From: Aquatica leii
Lineage: Eukaryota; Arthropoda; Insecta; Coleoptera; Lampyridae
Direction: 5' to 3'
NCBI GenBank assembly: GCA_035610365.1
Contig: CM069432.1
Coordinates: 26,846,354-26,910,353, forward strand
DNA: 64,000 bases
The notes under the pieces are model-generated. The model saw only the letters and a list, made by a program, of their open reading frames with translations. It made no database searches and had not been told where the DNA came from. This document shows positions 1 through 11,043 of the stretch, piece by piece. Every line of letters starts with the position of its first letter. Position 1 is the stretch's first letter. The translations under genes were made by a program, and so were the position numbers.

Positions 1-93
1 GTAATAAATCAGAGGTACACAAAAGGATCAAGAAGACCGCAGTACAGGAGCGCTATACGAACCACCTCTTAAAATTAAAAAAAAAAAAATAAG

Positions 94-276
94 GACAGTG
101 TGCTTTACTGGAGCGATAAGAACCCCCATTTTTTCATAGAACGTCATACTCAAGCTCCCAAAAAACTGTATGTTTGGGCAGGGATTCCTGTAGATGTTGT
201 CATTAGGTTCATATTCATGAATGAAGCACTAACTGGTGACATTTACTTAATTATGTTAGAAAGCATTGCATATTAA
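94..276 (+). pseudogene. IS630/Tc1-type (DDE_3) transposase remnant
   Basis: An open stretch of about 60 codons reads YWSDKNPHFFIERHTQ, then PKKLYVWAGIP and LTGDIYLIMLESIA. This matches the block between the first two catalytic Asp residues of arthropod IS630/Tc1/mariner transposases (NPH...TQ..PKK..VWAGI...L.G..Y...L). Only this central block survives: there is no helix-turn-helix, no second Asp and no terminal repeat. A TAA at 274-276 ends the frame and decayed sequence follows. It is a dead fragment probably cut by the window edge. The superfamily is fairly sure, the exact family is not. Confidence 0.6.
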
Positions 277-2747
277 TTAATTGGCCTAACAATCGGTTGC
301 CGAACAATTGTATTGGCAGACGTTGTGCAATTTACTAGACTTAACAAGTTTAGATTTGTCTCTTGGGCCATTTAAATAACTGTTTTAAACAATAGGAATT
401 ATATTTTTGAAGACATTTTTTTTATAATTCAAGATGTCTTTCTTTATTTATAATTGACGTTTAACTGATTACTTAAAGTTAAACAGTTGTTTTATCAAAA
501 CATTCATCTTTTAACAACAATGTTGTTTAGGAAAAACATGAATGTGGGCTGTGCTGCAACACAAGCGGTTTTCTCAAAAACTAATCGTAGAAATGAAAAA
601 CTACTGTATAGCCAAAAAGAAGTTAACAGGCTTTTCAAACAATAATTTTTGTAACCTATTGTTCTATTTAAGATTTGCTGCCCCGGCTACCTGCAGGTCT
701 CTACCTATATTAATTAAATGTCTCACTCACAACCAAAATTGACCGGTTTCGGCATTGTGTACATAACGTTTTTGTTTTTTAGGTATTTAGAGTGAACCGT
801 TTTAAAAAAATCACCTTGTATAATGGTCTTTCTTTGCCCGCTATACAGAAAATGAGAACAAAGTGTCACATGTGACTTTTTACTAAATATTAATCTAAAA
901 ATTCACATTTAGGTTGTAGGAAAACTTTGTTTGTATAGACTATAGACCTACCATCTAAAAAATACTGTTTGGTGAAGATTTGTTCTTATTTTCTTTATTT
1001 CATTTTTAATAATGAAACAGTAATATACTATAGGAATATATCGGTAAGATTGTGAAAATACATCAGAGATAGGATTTCCCAGTGCTGATGATCCCCAAAA
1101 GGGCGCAACGGCCGTACAACTGGTTCTCTCTAACGATATTTTTTGCAATTTTAAAACTTAATGCAATCTCTATAGTATATATATGTAAATCTAAATTTAT
1201 ATTTCGGCCCATAACCACGATATAGTTGACCACAACTCTCAAATGTGTAAATAAATTTATTTGCTTCTGTTCTATTCTAAATTGTTTTTGATTGGCATCT
1301 TTTAACAATACATTTTGTTCAAAGTAAAATTTTAAGAAACCATATTACCGCCTACAATGTGATACCAGAGTTGTTTATCCTTAGAAGTGTTTGCTTATCA
1401 GTAAAATATAGCCGATCAAAGGTTGTTTGATTAATCAAATATAAAATGAGGTTTAAAAATTTAAATTGCTGATAAAGAAGGAGATATTAAACAAGTTAAA
1501 CGAAATCCACTCGAGGTAAAACTAAAACACAAGACACTTGATCATCTGCCAATCATTATTCATAAATAATAAAAAATAGAGAGGCAGTGATGCGAACTAA
1601 AAGAGAATTCCGGAGGGTGCGTTGAAGCATACTTCAAGAGAAGAGACTTATTGTTCGATAAAAACAAGGATTATTGATGACGTTCGTTCGATATAATGAA
1701 CGCTTATCGGTCAGTGTTTTTACTTTCTTTTCGTATATTACTATTATTATTATTAGCATATGGCTACGTTAGTAATTACGAAAATAGGCAGATTTCTGAC
1801 GTGTTGCGTGTTACTTTCTGTTAAGGGTAGTTAACCCGTGTATAATATGCAACAATCTGTTAATAATTAATTATACAATTTCACGAAATATCGTGTAACG
1901 TAGCTGGGGTTTTTGGGGTACAACATAATTTTGCTATTAAATAGGGCGTTTTTCTAAAAGTTTTCGTTTTAACTTTTATTAAATATTGAATGTCACACAT
2001 GTTGGCGATTGCGATCTGAACAGGTGCATTTTGATCAAATCCTCAACTAGTTTTTTTTCTTTTAATAAACGATATCGAATAAGTTTCATATAATGTAACA
2101 AAACCAAAAAGTAATATAAAGTCGGAAGTACTACAAAAGCTGGAGTTGTACCAGGAGCCCGGAGTCGGTCTTATGGCTCCGGGCTACCAGACTTGCAAGT
2201 TTTAATATTTCACTGCGCGCTCTCAGTAAACAGCCACCCGATATTAGAATATTTCAATCTCCTACAGATTTTACCCCCTTTCCATGCATCACCGCACCAA
2301 GCTCTCTTCCATTTTTAGAGGATTTTACAGTTGAACTTTTAAAAACGAACACTTTTACTCAGTTTAACTATCACTTCTTATTGGTAACGGCTAAGCTAAA
2401 CAAATTAAGCAATAACTTGTCACGTGTTTCTCTAACATTTATTAAATATTACAGTTTATTACGTATAATTCTTTAGCTCAATATTCGCGGTTACTTTGCT
2501 ATAACTCAACTCAATTTAGTTCATAATAGTTAAGTATTTACGTTTGTTGTTTTAAATGACGAATACTCAATATAGTCAATCAAAATAATATTGTTGTGTG
2601 CTTGTTGTTTATTTGCTTTTCTTACATCTTATTCTATAAATAGTAAACTGAAAAAAAATGAATTTGGTAAATCAATCCAAGCCAGTTTTTATTCCAGTTT
2701 TAAACTTAATTCTTTATTGTACTGATTACACTGGTCTGCACTAAAAT
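277..2747. other. Intergenic AT-rich spacer
   Basis: About 2.5 kb with no recognisable coding sequence. The short open frames around 948-1308 on the minus strand resemble no family I know and fit chance. A short ATT microsatellite lies near 1741-1757, and one GC-rich hairpin (listed separately) stands out from the AT-rich background. Confidence 0.5.
2156..2185. repeat. GC-rich perfect 9-bp hairpin
   Basis: AGCCCGGAG at 2156-2164 is the exact reverse complement of CTCCGGGCT at 2177-2185, with a 12-nt loop. It sits in otherwise AT-rich spacer. It could be a transposon-end remnant or a structured RNA element; nothing nearby decides. Confidence 0.5.
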
Positions 2748-2830
2748 CGGCCCTGATACCATTCTTGACCTCCGGAATCCAAAAATGAGCTCCGTTTTTA
2801 CCCATCACCCACCTATTTTGGAGGGACTCC
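2748..2830 (+). repeat. Left terminal inverted repeat of the GERFHQD element
   Basis: Matches the reverse complement of 5062-5162 over three blocks: CCCTGAT/CACCATTC-like outer end, GAATCCAAAAATG near the middle, and CATCACCCACC with GAGGGA at the inner end. The right copy carries about 18 extra bases. Confidence 0.6.
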
Positions 2831-3308
2831 ATTTTTATTTTATTATTATTTTTTTTAGAATTTTAACTTATAGCCGTTAAACATCCCAAAGCAGGCAATA
2901 AAATTTATACGAAAGTATACGCAAAAGTTTTGCTATAAAAAGTATATAGAAACAACAATAAAATACAAATATATAAGAACAGTAAAAAAATATCAATAAA
3001 CAGTTAGGAAGATTCACTGCACGACGCTGGCGATCTCAATACCACATGCAGGTTTGAACAGGAATTTTCGACAGGCTTGAACTTGCATTACTCTTCTCAT
3101 TATAGTATATTACATTGTTTGCTTAACTGCTTCGATCAGTACATCTATAGCTGTTGCAGAGTTAAGTTAACGACGTTTTAAACGTGCTGGATTTTGTGTT
3201 AATTTTTGTTCATTTGTGTTAAACAGTAAAACTACTTTTACTCCGGATTTTTTCAAGTGACTAAGTGTGATTTGTGGCTAATTTCGGGCGTTGACTTACT
3301 GTTTAATT

Positions 3309-4917
3309 ATGCCACGCAAGTGTAAAAATCATCCCGATAGCTTCTGCTATGTCTGCGGGGAATTAACTTTAAAAGCGCAACGAAAACCCCTTTCTCCGCT
3401 TGTTAAAACAGCTCATAAATTGTACTTTGATTGTCAAGTTGGCGACCAGGACAAGACTTGGGCTCCATCAGTTTGCTGTACGACTTGTTACAATACTTTG
3501 ACCAAATGGCTCAAAGGTACCCGTAAATCAATGCCATTTGCTGTGCCCATGGTGAATCTCGCTGTCATCTTACAGATTGTTACTTTTGTATGACTTCCAC
3601 CGTCGGGTTTTCGAGCAAAAGTAAGCATACAATTCAGTATCCCAATATTCCGTCAGCTCTAAGATCTGTTCCTCATAACGATACTTTGCCAATCCCAGAG
3701 CCCCCAAACACTTATACTCTAGAGCCGGAAACTGATTTAAAAGACTCTGAGCCACAACCTGGGGCTTCGAATGATACGTTCAATGATGATGAAGAGTATT
3801 CCGCAGATTTAGTTTCTCGGCAACCTCACCTCCTCACTCAATCGGAATTTAATGATCTTGTCAGGAATTTGCAGTTACCCAAGACTAAATCTCAGCTCCA
3901 AGGATCCCGACTTCAACAGTGGAATCTCTTAGAAAAGGGAGTAAAAATATCTTCTTACAGGACCAGACAAGCAACCCTGAAATGTCTTTTCTCAGAAGAT
4001 AAAGGTTTAGTGTTCTGCCCTAATGCAAATTTATTGATGACAGAGCTACAGATGCCATGTGACCCAGTCAAATGAAGACTGTTTATAGACTCATCAAAAA
4101 CAAGCTTAAAAGTTGTCCTGTTGGCAAATGGGAATGACTTCCCATCAGTTCCAGTTGCATACTCTGTTGATATGAAGGAAACGTACGAAAACATCTTCAG
4201 AATCCTTGATAAAATTAGTTATCATGATTATAAGTGGACTGCGCTGACTTAAATGTTGTTGCTCTACTCACGGGCCTGCAATCAGGATTCACAAAACATT
4301 GCTGCTTCCTTTATGAATGGGATAGCCGAGCCCGAGATAAACATTACATCGTACGGGACTGGCCTCTGCGAGAAAATCTTATTCCTGGTCAGAAAAATGT
4401 CGCCCACAAACCTTTGGTTCCGAAAGAAAATATTTACTTACCGCCTTTACACATCAAACTTGGATTGATCAAGCAGTTTGTGAAAGCAGTAGACAAGACA
4501 GGTGGGGCGTTTTTGTTGGTATCCAGATAAGACAACTGTTCCAAGATTCGACTTTTATTAAACACCTAAATTGAAAAGAAAAACGAGCTTGGTTTGCATT
4601 TTAAAACGTTTGTAAGAACTTCCTGGGTAACCACAAAAGTGAAAATTCTGTCGCTCACGTCGAGGAACTGCTTTTAGCAGGACAAGAGATGTAACATGTC
4701 TCTTAGAGTTCACTTCCTTCACTCGCATCTGGACTTTTTCCCTGAACATTTAGGAGCAATCTCGGATGAACACGGGGAACGGTTCCATCAAGACATCGCT
4801 AAGCTGGAGAAGAGATTTTCAGGGAAGTGGAATGCAAGCATGTTGGCGGAGTACCGCTGGTTTTTGAAACGAGAGCGCTGTACCTCAGGGTATAAAAGGA
4901 AAGTAAGCACCAAGTAA
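3309..4917 (+). pseudogene. GERFHQD-family repeat protein, decayed
   Basis: The first ATG at 3309 opens MPRKCKNHPDSFCYVCGE, followed by paired Cys residues (CYVCGE, CCTTCYNTL) that look like an N-terminal zinc-binding module and the typical TRKSMPFAVPM. A single-base shift near 3553 moves the frame to HLTDCYFCMTS, then KHTIQYPNIPSALR. After 4076 the stretches EWRLFIDSSK, ALLTGLQSGFTK, LPPLHIKLGLIKQF and finally VHFLHSHLDFF and DEHGERFHQDI follow in several frames, with a deletion and stops around 4530-4700. The order is that of intact family members. The function is not established; a transposase role is my inference from the flanking inverted repeats. This copy cannot be translated. Confidence 0.7.
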
Positions 4918-5061
4918 CGATGAATATCTTTTTGTTTATTACTGTTTATAGCTAAAATAGTTTTTTTTCCATTTAAATTAAATTCATGTCCATATATTTA
5001 TTATTATAATAATTATTATAATTATTATTATCGTTCGATAAATAAAAAATTAGAGATTTGA

Positions 5062-5162
5062 GGCTCCCTCGAAAATGGTGGGTGATGGAAGAAAACGGAA
5101 GACATATTTGGATTCAGGACGTCATTTTACATAAGAATCACCCGGAATAGTGTCAGGGCTCG
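5062..5162 (-). repeat. Right terminal inverted repeat of the GERFHQD element
   Basis: Inverted partner of 2748-2830: GGTGGGTGATGG and GGATTCAGGACG in this copy correspond to CATCACCCACC and GAATCC on the left. The end reads TGTCAGGGCTCG. Confidence 0.6.
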
Positions 5163-5811
5163 ATAAAAAATATTTTTTTGGAGACTAGGGTTATTATAAA
5201 CAAATATTTAAATAAATGTTTAGTCAATGTTCCACTAGTTTTCAACCCTTAACTGGTAGGGCAATTTCTAAACACTCTTAAGGTATAGTGGGGTCAAATT
5301 ATACCATAACATTTTTCTGGAGATTAAATTTTAAAAAAACCAGGTATTAGAAGGAAATGATTTTAATCAAATAAATAGCTGGCCATAAACACAAGGGTTA
5401 ATCTGCCAGTTTGGAACGGCAAGGTTTAAACGTGCGTATTTATCTTGCAGTTATTGTGTAAATGCGCGCCACAGATTTAAGTAGTACAGACTTATCTACC
5501 ATTTTACACCGCCAGGGAAAACTGCTGTCGGTAACTAACGGACGCACAGTGGGACAAGAAGCTGAAAAAGTTGGCAAAAAATATTTTATCATTTACTTCG
5601 CATCTAAATGCCTTTGCATCTATAAATGTAAACTATTTTTTATACAAAAGTTATAATTATTTATTAGGGTCTATTATTTAGTATTAGAGAATTAGTAAAT
5701 AACGTACACTTTTAGGTAAAAAAATGGTTAGGCAAAAAGTGAAAAAAAGACAAATTGAAAACTTTTTGGTTTTTAATTCCAACTATTATTCTCCAAATAT
5801 TATTCTCGTAG
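5163..5811. other. Spacer between elements
   Basis: No coding sequence recognised. TTAACTGGTAGGGCA near 5250 and an inverted-looking AAGGGTTAATCTGCCAG near 5393 are weakly reminiscent of a small TTAA-flanked element, but the match is too poor to call. Confidence 0.35.
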
Positions 5812-6190
5812 TCAATACACTTGATCACCACTATCTGAACCACTATCATCCCCACTCTCATCATCATCATCCCTATAATTGTTATCTCCAAATACGTTGG
5901 CGAATGATGGTGCTTTAAGTAAATCTATTGCTTCTCTTTTTTTTGTTTACTGGTGATCACGGGATCAGAACTTATTGTTTTTAATAAGATTAAAAATGTC
6001 TGCATTGGTTTTGTCCCGACTAAGTTTCCTAGAATAATTTTTCCTGTATCTTTTAAAATCTTTATTCCTAGTCTCTTGCGCTTCCTCTGTCAATTTGGAG
6101 GACCATGTTGCAATTTTATTTTTCATGAGAGTGAAAGTTAGATACAAAGCTGTTTTTGCTGCTTGTATGTTTTCATGGAGATGAGGCCGA
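5812..6190 (-). pseudogene. Unassigned coding remnant with acidic C-terminal tail
   Basis: One minus-strand frame stays coding-like for about 125 codons with two in-frame stops near 5960. It starts FRPHLHENIQAAKTALYLT, runs through a charged helical stretch (KLTEEAQETRNKDFKRYRK), then KKREAIDLLKAPSFANVFG and an Asp/Ser/Gly-rich tail (NNYRDDDDESGDDSGSDSG) before a TGA at 5812. Such acidic tails occur in transposase accessory proteins and nuclear proteins. I do not recognise the family. It abuts the LINE fragment to its right but does not look like RT thumb sequence, so it is probably a separate remnant. Confidence 0.35.
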
Positions 6191-6206
6191 AAACTTAACG
6201 AAGGCG

Positions 6207-6977
6207 TTAAGAGTCTGATACGAACACAATATCATCGGCATACGCCAACAACTTCACTGTATACCCATTTACCAAAGATCCTCTATTTATACATTCGTCC
6301 AAGTCATTTAAGAACAAAGCAAACAGTAACGGACTTAACACATACCCTTGTCTTACTCCTCTTACTGTCTTCAACTTTTCTGACACAGCGTCTGCTTTAT
6401 GAACACACGCGAAAGTACCTTCATACAAATTTTCAATACAGACCAGAATTTTGTTTGATATTCCTAAACTCGACAATTTAAGAAATAAATCTCTCCTTTC
6501 TATACCATCAAACGCCAATGTAAAGTCGATAAATAAGGCGTAAAGTTTTCCTTTAGGCTTGCTACACTTTCGACTTGCCAGATTAGTTAAACAAAAGATA
6601 TTGTCAACTACTGAATAACCTTTTCTGAATCCTGGTTAGAACTCTTTAAGAATGTTTTTGTTGTACAACCATTTCTGTAGTCTACAATACAACATGCTCA
6701 CAAATATTTTTGACAATAAATCTATTAAGGATATACCTCTATAGTTTTCTGGTTTGTTAGAATCTCCTTTTTTATATATTGGACAAACCATACTTCTTTT
6801 AAATGAATTTGGGACATTACCAGTCAAAAACACTCTGTTACTAGTACGAACGAAGTATAGTAAGAAATTCTCTGGTGCGTTCTTAAAAAAATTGTAAAGT
6901 ATTCCATCCATCCCAGGTGACTTATTGCTTTTGCCAATACCGCTTTTAACTCGCCTATAGTAAAACTCGTATCTCAT
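6207..6977 (-). pseudogene. LINE reverse transcriptase fragment
   Basis: One frame runs through SNKSPGMDGI (RT motif 1 region), FKRSMVCPIYKKGD, ENYRGISLIDLLSKIF, PGFRKGYSVVDNI, LYALFIDFTLAFDGIERRD (catalytic Asp of motif A), VRGVRQGYVLSPLLFALFLNDL (motif B, described in two overlapping parts) and LLAYADDIVF (catalytic YADD). One in-frame stop at 6633-6635 interrupts an otherwise open 257-codon stretch. The thumb and C-terminal region are absent; sequence diverges after 6207. The catalytic Asp residues are intact but the polypeptide would be truncated, so it is inactive. Confidence 0.8.
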
Positions 6978-7568
6978 TGCGAATCTGTAATATAAGGCAA
7001 GGCAAATTGCTTTTGTACCGACATTACCGTCGGGTTAAAAAATAATTTAAAATACTCTTTCAATGTGTCAAGCGGAATTTCACAGTTTGTAAACACAGAA
7101 CTAGCCCTAAACCATCTCACAGCTTTCCAGAATTCTTTTCCATCTCTAGATTTTTCAGTGCTTGCACCATTTTATGTTTTAATTCTATTTGCTTTTTTCT
7201 GTAGTTTTTTTATAACTACTTCTTGATTCAAGATAACTGGATTTAATAATTTCTGAATTTGTTTTCTTCCATTCTTACACCTTTTGTCTATTGATTCCTA
7301 CCGTTGTCTGCGGCTCGTAATATGTAGTTCCTTATTTCATGAAACTCCCCTTTGCTCCCCGCTTTCTTGTCCCAACTAACTTATTTATAAGATTTGTTAT
7401 CTCGCCTCTATCTGTACTGCATCTGTCTGCGATATTTAATTACAACGTGATTGGTAAGTGATCTGAGAAGTTCTGTTTGTTAATTGAGAAACTCTTCACC
7501 ATCTCTAATGAATCTACCTACGAATGTAAGATGACCTTCTTCGTTTCCTCTTGTTTTTCCATTCAGCA
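6978..7568 (-). pseudogene. LINE linker between endonuclease and RT
   Basis: Minus-strand coding remnant with readable stretches EKSRDGKEFWKAVRWFRA, FTNCEIPLDTLKEYFKLFF and TIGELKAVLAKA. This is the helical connector typical of LINE ORF2 upstream of the RT. It carries several stops and frame changes. Confidence 0.55.
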
Positions 7569-8198
7569 CTACAAAAAAAAAGCTTTTCCTCTATAGTTTG
7601 ACTTACGTGGTTCATTTATTCTATTTCTAGTGCACGGTATACTTTCAAGATCCAGATACTGTTCTTTCCCTATTCTAACGTTCATATCCCCTATCACCAA
7701 CAAATGCTTCGCTTGGCTGTCTACAATAAGGTTTTGAAATGTCTTAAAATCATCCTCCCATTTGTTACAGTTTAGATACGTGGGAGCAATTATTATTGTT
7801 CCTGACTTCGTATCTAATTTTACTATTAATTCTTGTCTTCCCGTATTCTCTACTCTACATTTTTTTTCTAAATCACTGCATATTCTTATGCCTATTAATG
7901 TTCCCCCACTTGCCCTTCCGTATTTATGTAATCTAGACGCACGTTTGTTCTCTATTCTTTTTTTTTCACCTCTTCTTCTATTACAAATGTCTCTAACAAC
8001 ATAATCAAAACTTAACAAAAAATTTACGAAATCGTATTTATAGAATTTGTTCGTTAACCTGTTAACATTATAACAAATAAATTTACAAGTATTATTCTGT
8101 TGAAACACTTTTGAACTTAGGTTTACAGATGCTTCCCTTAGACGGACGTAGCCACCCTCAATATTGAGAACCTCCCGCAGTGCTTGAGATTCTTGGTA
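7569..8198 (-). pseudogene. LINE AP-like endonuclease (EEP fold)
   Basis: The frame starts inside the right-hand transposon end and becomes LINE sequence at QESQALREVLNIEGG. Then come CKFICYNVNRLTNK (start of the nuclease fold), GTLIGIRICSDLEKK, QELIVKLDTKSGTIIIAPTY and LLVIGDMNVRIGKEQ, whose GD.N is a conserved active-site motif of exonuclease-endonuclease-phosphatase enzymes. The C-terminal SDH box is not seen before the frame ends at 7569, and the segment around VVRDICNRRRG looks deleted relative to intact family members. Known role: nicking target DNA for target-primed reverse transcription. Confidence 0.7.
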
Positions 8199-8241
8199 GG
8201 GTAAGGTGGGGTAGGATCTAACATGGGGCACCTCCGGACAA
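8199..8241 (+). repeat. Left TIR of the pogo-like element
   Basis: Outer 17 bp are a perfect inverted match to 11025-11041; the similarity weakens inward. The right partner spans about 11017-11041. Confidence 0.8.
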
Positions 8242-8698
8242 TTCAAATTTACCGCCTTGCAGTGTTATTACACTGTCGTATTGACAGTACAATATACTTC
8301 TATAGTAGTAGATCTATGATACGTAAATGTTGACCGCCATCAATTACTTCCAAAATATTTATTTGAGAAAATTGAAAAACAGTTCTGCTTTTATAATTTT
8401 TTTTAGAGTTATTGTAAACTTTATCAGCTTAAAAAAAACAGTGAGGTAAGTTTTATCCTATTTACCGTAGATATTAATATGTTGTGCGATATGTAACCTC
8501 ATCAAAAGGAATGTGAATCGCGCGAGAATTTTTATTCAGTCATTTTCTTCTTTTTTTCTAAATGGCACACATTCGGACAAATGGAGTGGGGCAGTTTCGG
8601 ACTGTCCCAATCTGCCCCTCTTCACAAATAAAATCATAGGTACCTACACTGCTAAAAAAAATGAAGAAAACACATTTTGATTGATTTTACTTTTTAGG

Positions 8699-10466
8699 AT
8701 GGTGCGTAATTACATCAAAAAGAGAAATCGCCCTGATATTCCAAAAGATTATTTAAAAAAATCTATTAAAGCTGTGCTCAATCGCCAAATGTCGATTCGC
8801 ATGGCTGCAAGCACTTTCAATATCCCAAAATCACCTTTTTATGACCGTCTTAAGAAACTCAAAAGTAAGAAGAATTTAATTGATTCAGGAAATGAAAGCA
8901 GTAGTTCAGATGAGGATGCGTCTCCTTTATCAAAATATCTACCCGTCAAATATTCTCTTTAGGAGAAAAAAAGCAGTTGGAAATTTACTTACAGCAATCT
9001 TCCAAAATATTTGATGGGTTGACCTATAAGTCTACGCGGCAGTTGGCATATGAATATGCAAGTATGTTATGTAAAAAAATTCTAGACACATGGAACGAAA
9101 ATAAAATAGCTGGGGTAGAATGGATGAGAAAGCAGAAAATACCAGCATTGCACGAGCAGCGGCTTTCAACAAAGCCAATGTTACTTCGTTTTTTAAGAAT
9201 TACGCAGAAGTTCAACAAAAATACAATATTTCTCCTAATCGTATTTGGAATACTGACGAAACTGGTGTGACAACCGTTCTTCAGGCTCCAAAAGTTATTG
9301 CTAAAACAGGGACAAAAGGAGTGGGCCAGTGCGTTTCAGCTAAAAGGGGTGTATTAGTTACAATGTGCGGCTTTATTTCTGCTGTGGGAAATACAATTCC
9401 TCCGGGATATGTATTCCCTCGTGTACGTATGAAGGAGCAGTTTATGTATGGTTCCGTACCTGGGGCAATAGGTTTTGGCGAGAAGTCAGGGTGGATGTCT
9501 TTAAAAATTTTTCTTTAGTTATTAGAGCATATTCAAAAACATACTGGTTGTATCCAAGCAAATCCAATTCTTTTGTTGCTTGATAACCACGAAACACACA
9601 CTTCACTTGAGGCGATAAACTGTTGTCGTGAAAATGGCATAGTTCTACTATCATTTCCACCCCATTGCACCCACAAGATGCAACCCTTAGATAGGTGCAT
9701 TTATGGCCCATTTAAGACCAGATGTAAAGCTGCCTTTAATGACTTCATGATTTCAAATCCTGGAAAACCAATTAGAATTTATGACATCGCTAAACTCACT
9801 GCAGATCCTTATCTGCAAAGTTTTACACCAAAAAACATTATCAGCAGCTTCTCCAGTACTGGCTTGTGGCCTATTAGTTCTATGATTTTTAATGATGACA
9901 ATTTCATGGGGTCATTCGTCACAGATCGGGCAGATTCTGAAGTTCAAATGAAACAGTGTGAATTGCCATCAACTTCTATTACATATAACAATTCGTTTAT
10001 TCCGTCCATCAGCATGAGCACTAGCAATGTGACCGATTCCGAAATTGATGAAATGACTATGACGATAAGAATGTTATTAAATGACGTAGTAAATCGCGTT
10101 ACAAAACCAAAAGCTAAAATGTTATCCGTCCACATCGTCAGACCATTACCAAAGGCAGGCCCGAGGAAAACAAATGGAAAGTCTCAACTAGGTAAATCCA
10201 GAATTTATACGAATACACCGGAGACAGAAAGAATTCCAAAATTGGAAACTATGAGAAAACAAAAGTTGGAAAGAAAAAACACTAAGAGGAATATATTACA
10301 AAGTGGAGGTGAAGTGAACAAAAAAGATACCAAAGTTAGGGAGAAGGGCAAAAGGAAGGCACCAAAGAAAAAGTTGAAGAAAATAGAAAGTGATTCCTCA
10401 GATTCTGATGTGGATTTGCCACAGAACATTGTTCATGAGACAAAATGTGCGCATGCTATTGGATGA
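8699..10466 (+). pseudogene. Pogo/Tigger-like transposase (HTH_psq, CENP-B-type HTH, DDE_1)
   Basis: ATG at 8699 starts MVRNYIKKRNRPDIPKDYL, a psq-type HTH ending in STFNIPKSPFYDRLK. After a shift near 8950 a second DNA-binding module reads KKQLEIYLQQSSKIFDGLTY and STRQLAYEYA. A second shift near 9125 leads into ENTSIARAAAFNKANVTSFF and the catalytic core: NTDETGV (first Asp), LLLDNHETH (second Asp) and MQPLDRCIYGPFK (third Asp), giving DD35D spacing. An amber codon at 9516-9518 splits the core, yet the same frame continues to 10466. The tail is Lys-rich and ends in ESDSSDSDVDLP. Known role: cut-and-paste at TA. Two shifts and one stop make this copy inactive. Confidence 0.85.
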
Positions 10467-10755
10467 CGACGTAATCAATTGTAATGATTATTTGCTTGTC
10501 AAATTTCCGACCAACAAAAGGGCATTACATTATATTGGCAGAGTGGAATCTTGCAATAATGATGGCTCTTATACAGTAATTTTTTTACGAAAGTATAAAA
10601 GTGGTTTTCGCTTTCCTGACTTGCAAGATATTTCGACTGTTTCCAGAGAAGACATCGTTTCAAAAATACCTAACCCTGTGGAAGCACCAGGAACTTCCAG
10701 AATGTGCTCGCTCATAAAATTTTATTTCAATTTTGACGGTTATAATGTTCAATAA
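10435..10755 (+). pseudogene. C-terminal region of the pogo-like protein, shifted frame
   Basis: Open frame overlapping the end of the transposase and reading VINCNDYLLVKFPTNKRALH, YIGRVESCNNDGSYTVIFLR, FRFPDLQDISTVSREDIVSK. Many arthropod pogo/Tigger-like proteins end in a similar beta-rich module (NDYV.V.F....YFVG.V....V.FLR....F.FP..DD...V...DI). It therefore probably belonged to the same polypeptide and is detached by an indel near 10440-10460. Its function is not known to me. Confidence 0.55.
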
Positions 10756-11043
10756 ACTATTTCTATTATGTATGTCTTTTATTCTCTTAAAAATGAATAA
10801 ATTCTGAGTTTTATTAGACTTGTCCAAATGTGCCCCACTATGGGGCAGATTCGGACAAATGCATCTTTTGGGGAAAAATATAACTAAAGAAAAACGACTG
10901 CATTTTTTTGATTGAGATAGTTGCTAAAATGTTGGAAATAGTCTAAGGTATCCATAGCACCAGAAATATCTCAAAAATTTTCTCTAATTTTTGCAATATT
11001 AATTTTTGAAAAAACGTGTCCGAACCTACCCCACCTTACCCTA

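Larger units (their letters stand above)
2748..5162 (+). mobile_element. DNA transposon-like element, GERFHQD protein family
   Basis: A 2.4 kb unit bounded by imperfect inverted repeats (2748-2830 and 5062-5162) around one decayed coding region. The outer ends share CCCTGA, an inner GAATCCAAA block, and a CATCACCCACC block about 60 bp in. This makes it a DNA transposon or a MITE-like carrier of the gene. I see no clean target-site duplication and cannot name the superfamily. The protein belongs to a highly repeated arthropod/cnidarian family that annotation usually leaves as uncharacterised. Confidence 0.65.
8199..11041 (+). mobile_element. Pogo/Tigger-like DNA transposon with TA target duplication
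   Basis: The ends are inverted: GGGTAAGGTGGGGTAGG at 8199-8215 and its exact complement CCTACCCCACCTTACCC at 11025-11041. TA lies immediately outside both ends (8197-8198 and 11042-11043), as expected for the Tc1/mariner/pogo superfamily. Further subterminal similarity includes TCCGGAC/GTCCGAA. Inside is a decayed psq-HTH plus DDE_1 transposase and a C-terminal accessory region, all on the plus strand. It sits inside the LINE at 6205-11320. Confidence 0.85.

Noticed and set aside
5820-5890. His-rich plus-strand peptide (HHYLNHYHPHSHHHH)
   Set aside because: It is the antisense of an Asp/Ser-rich acidic stretch on the minus strand, which continues a longer coding-like frame.
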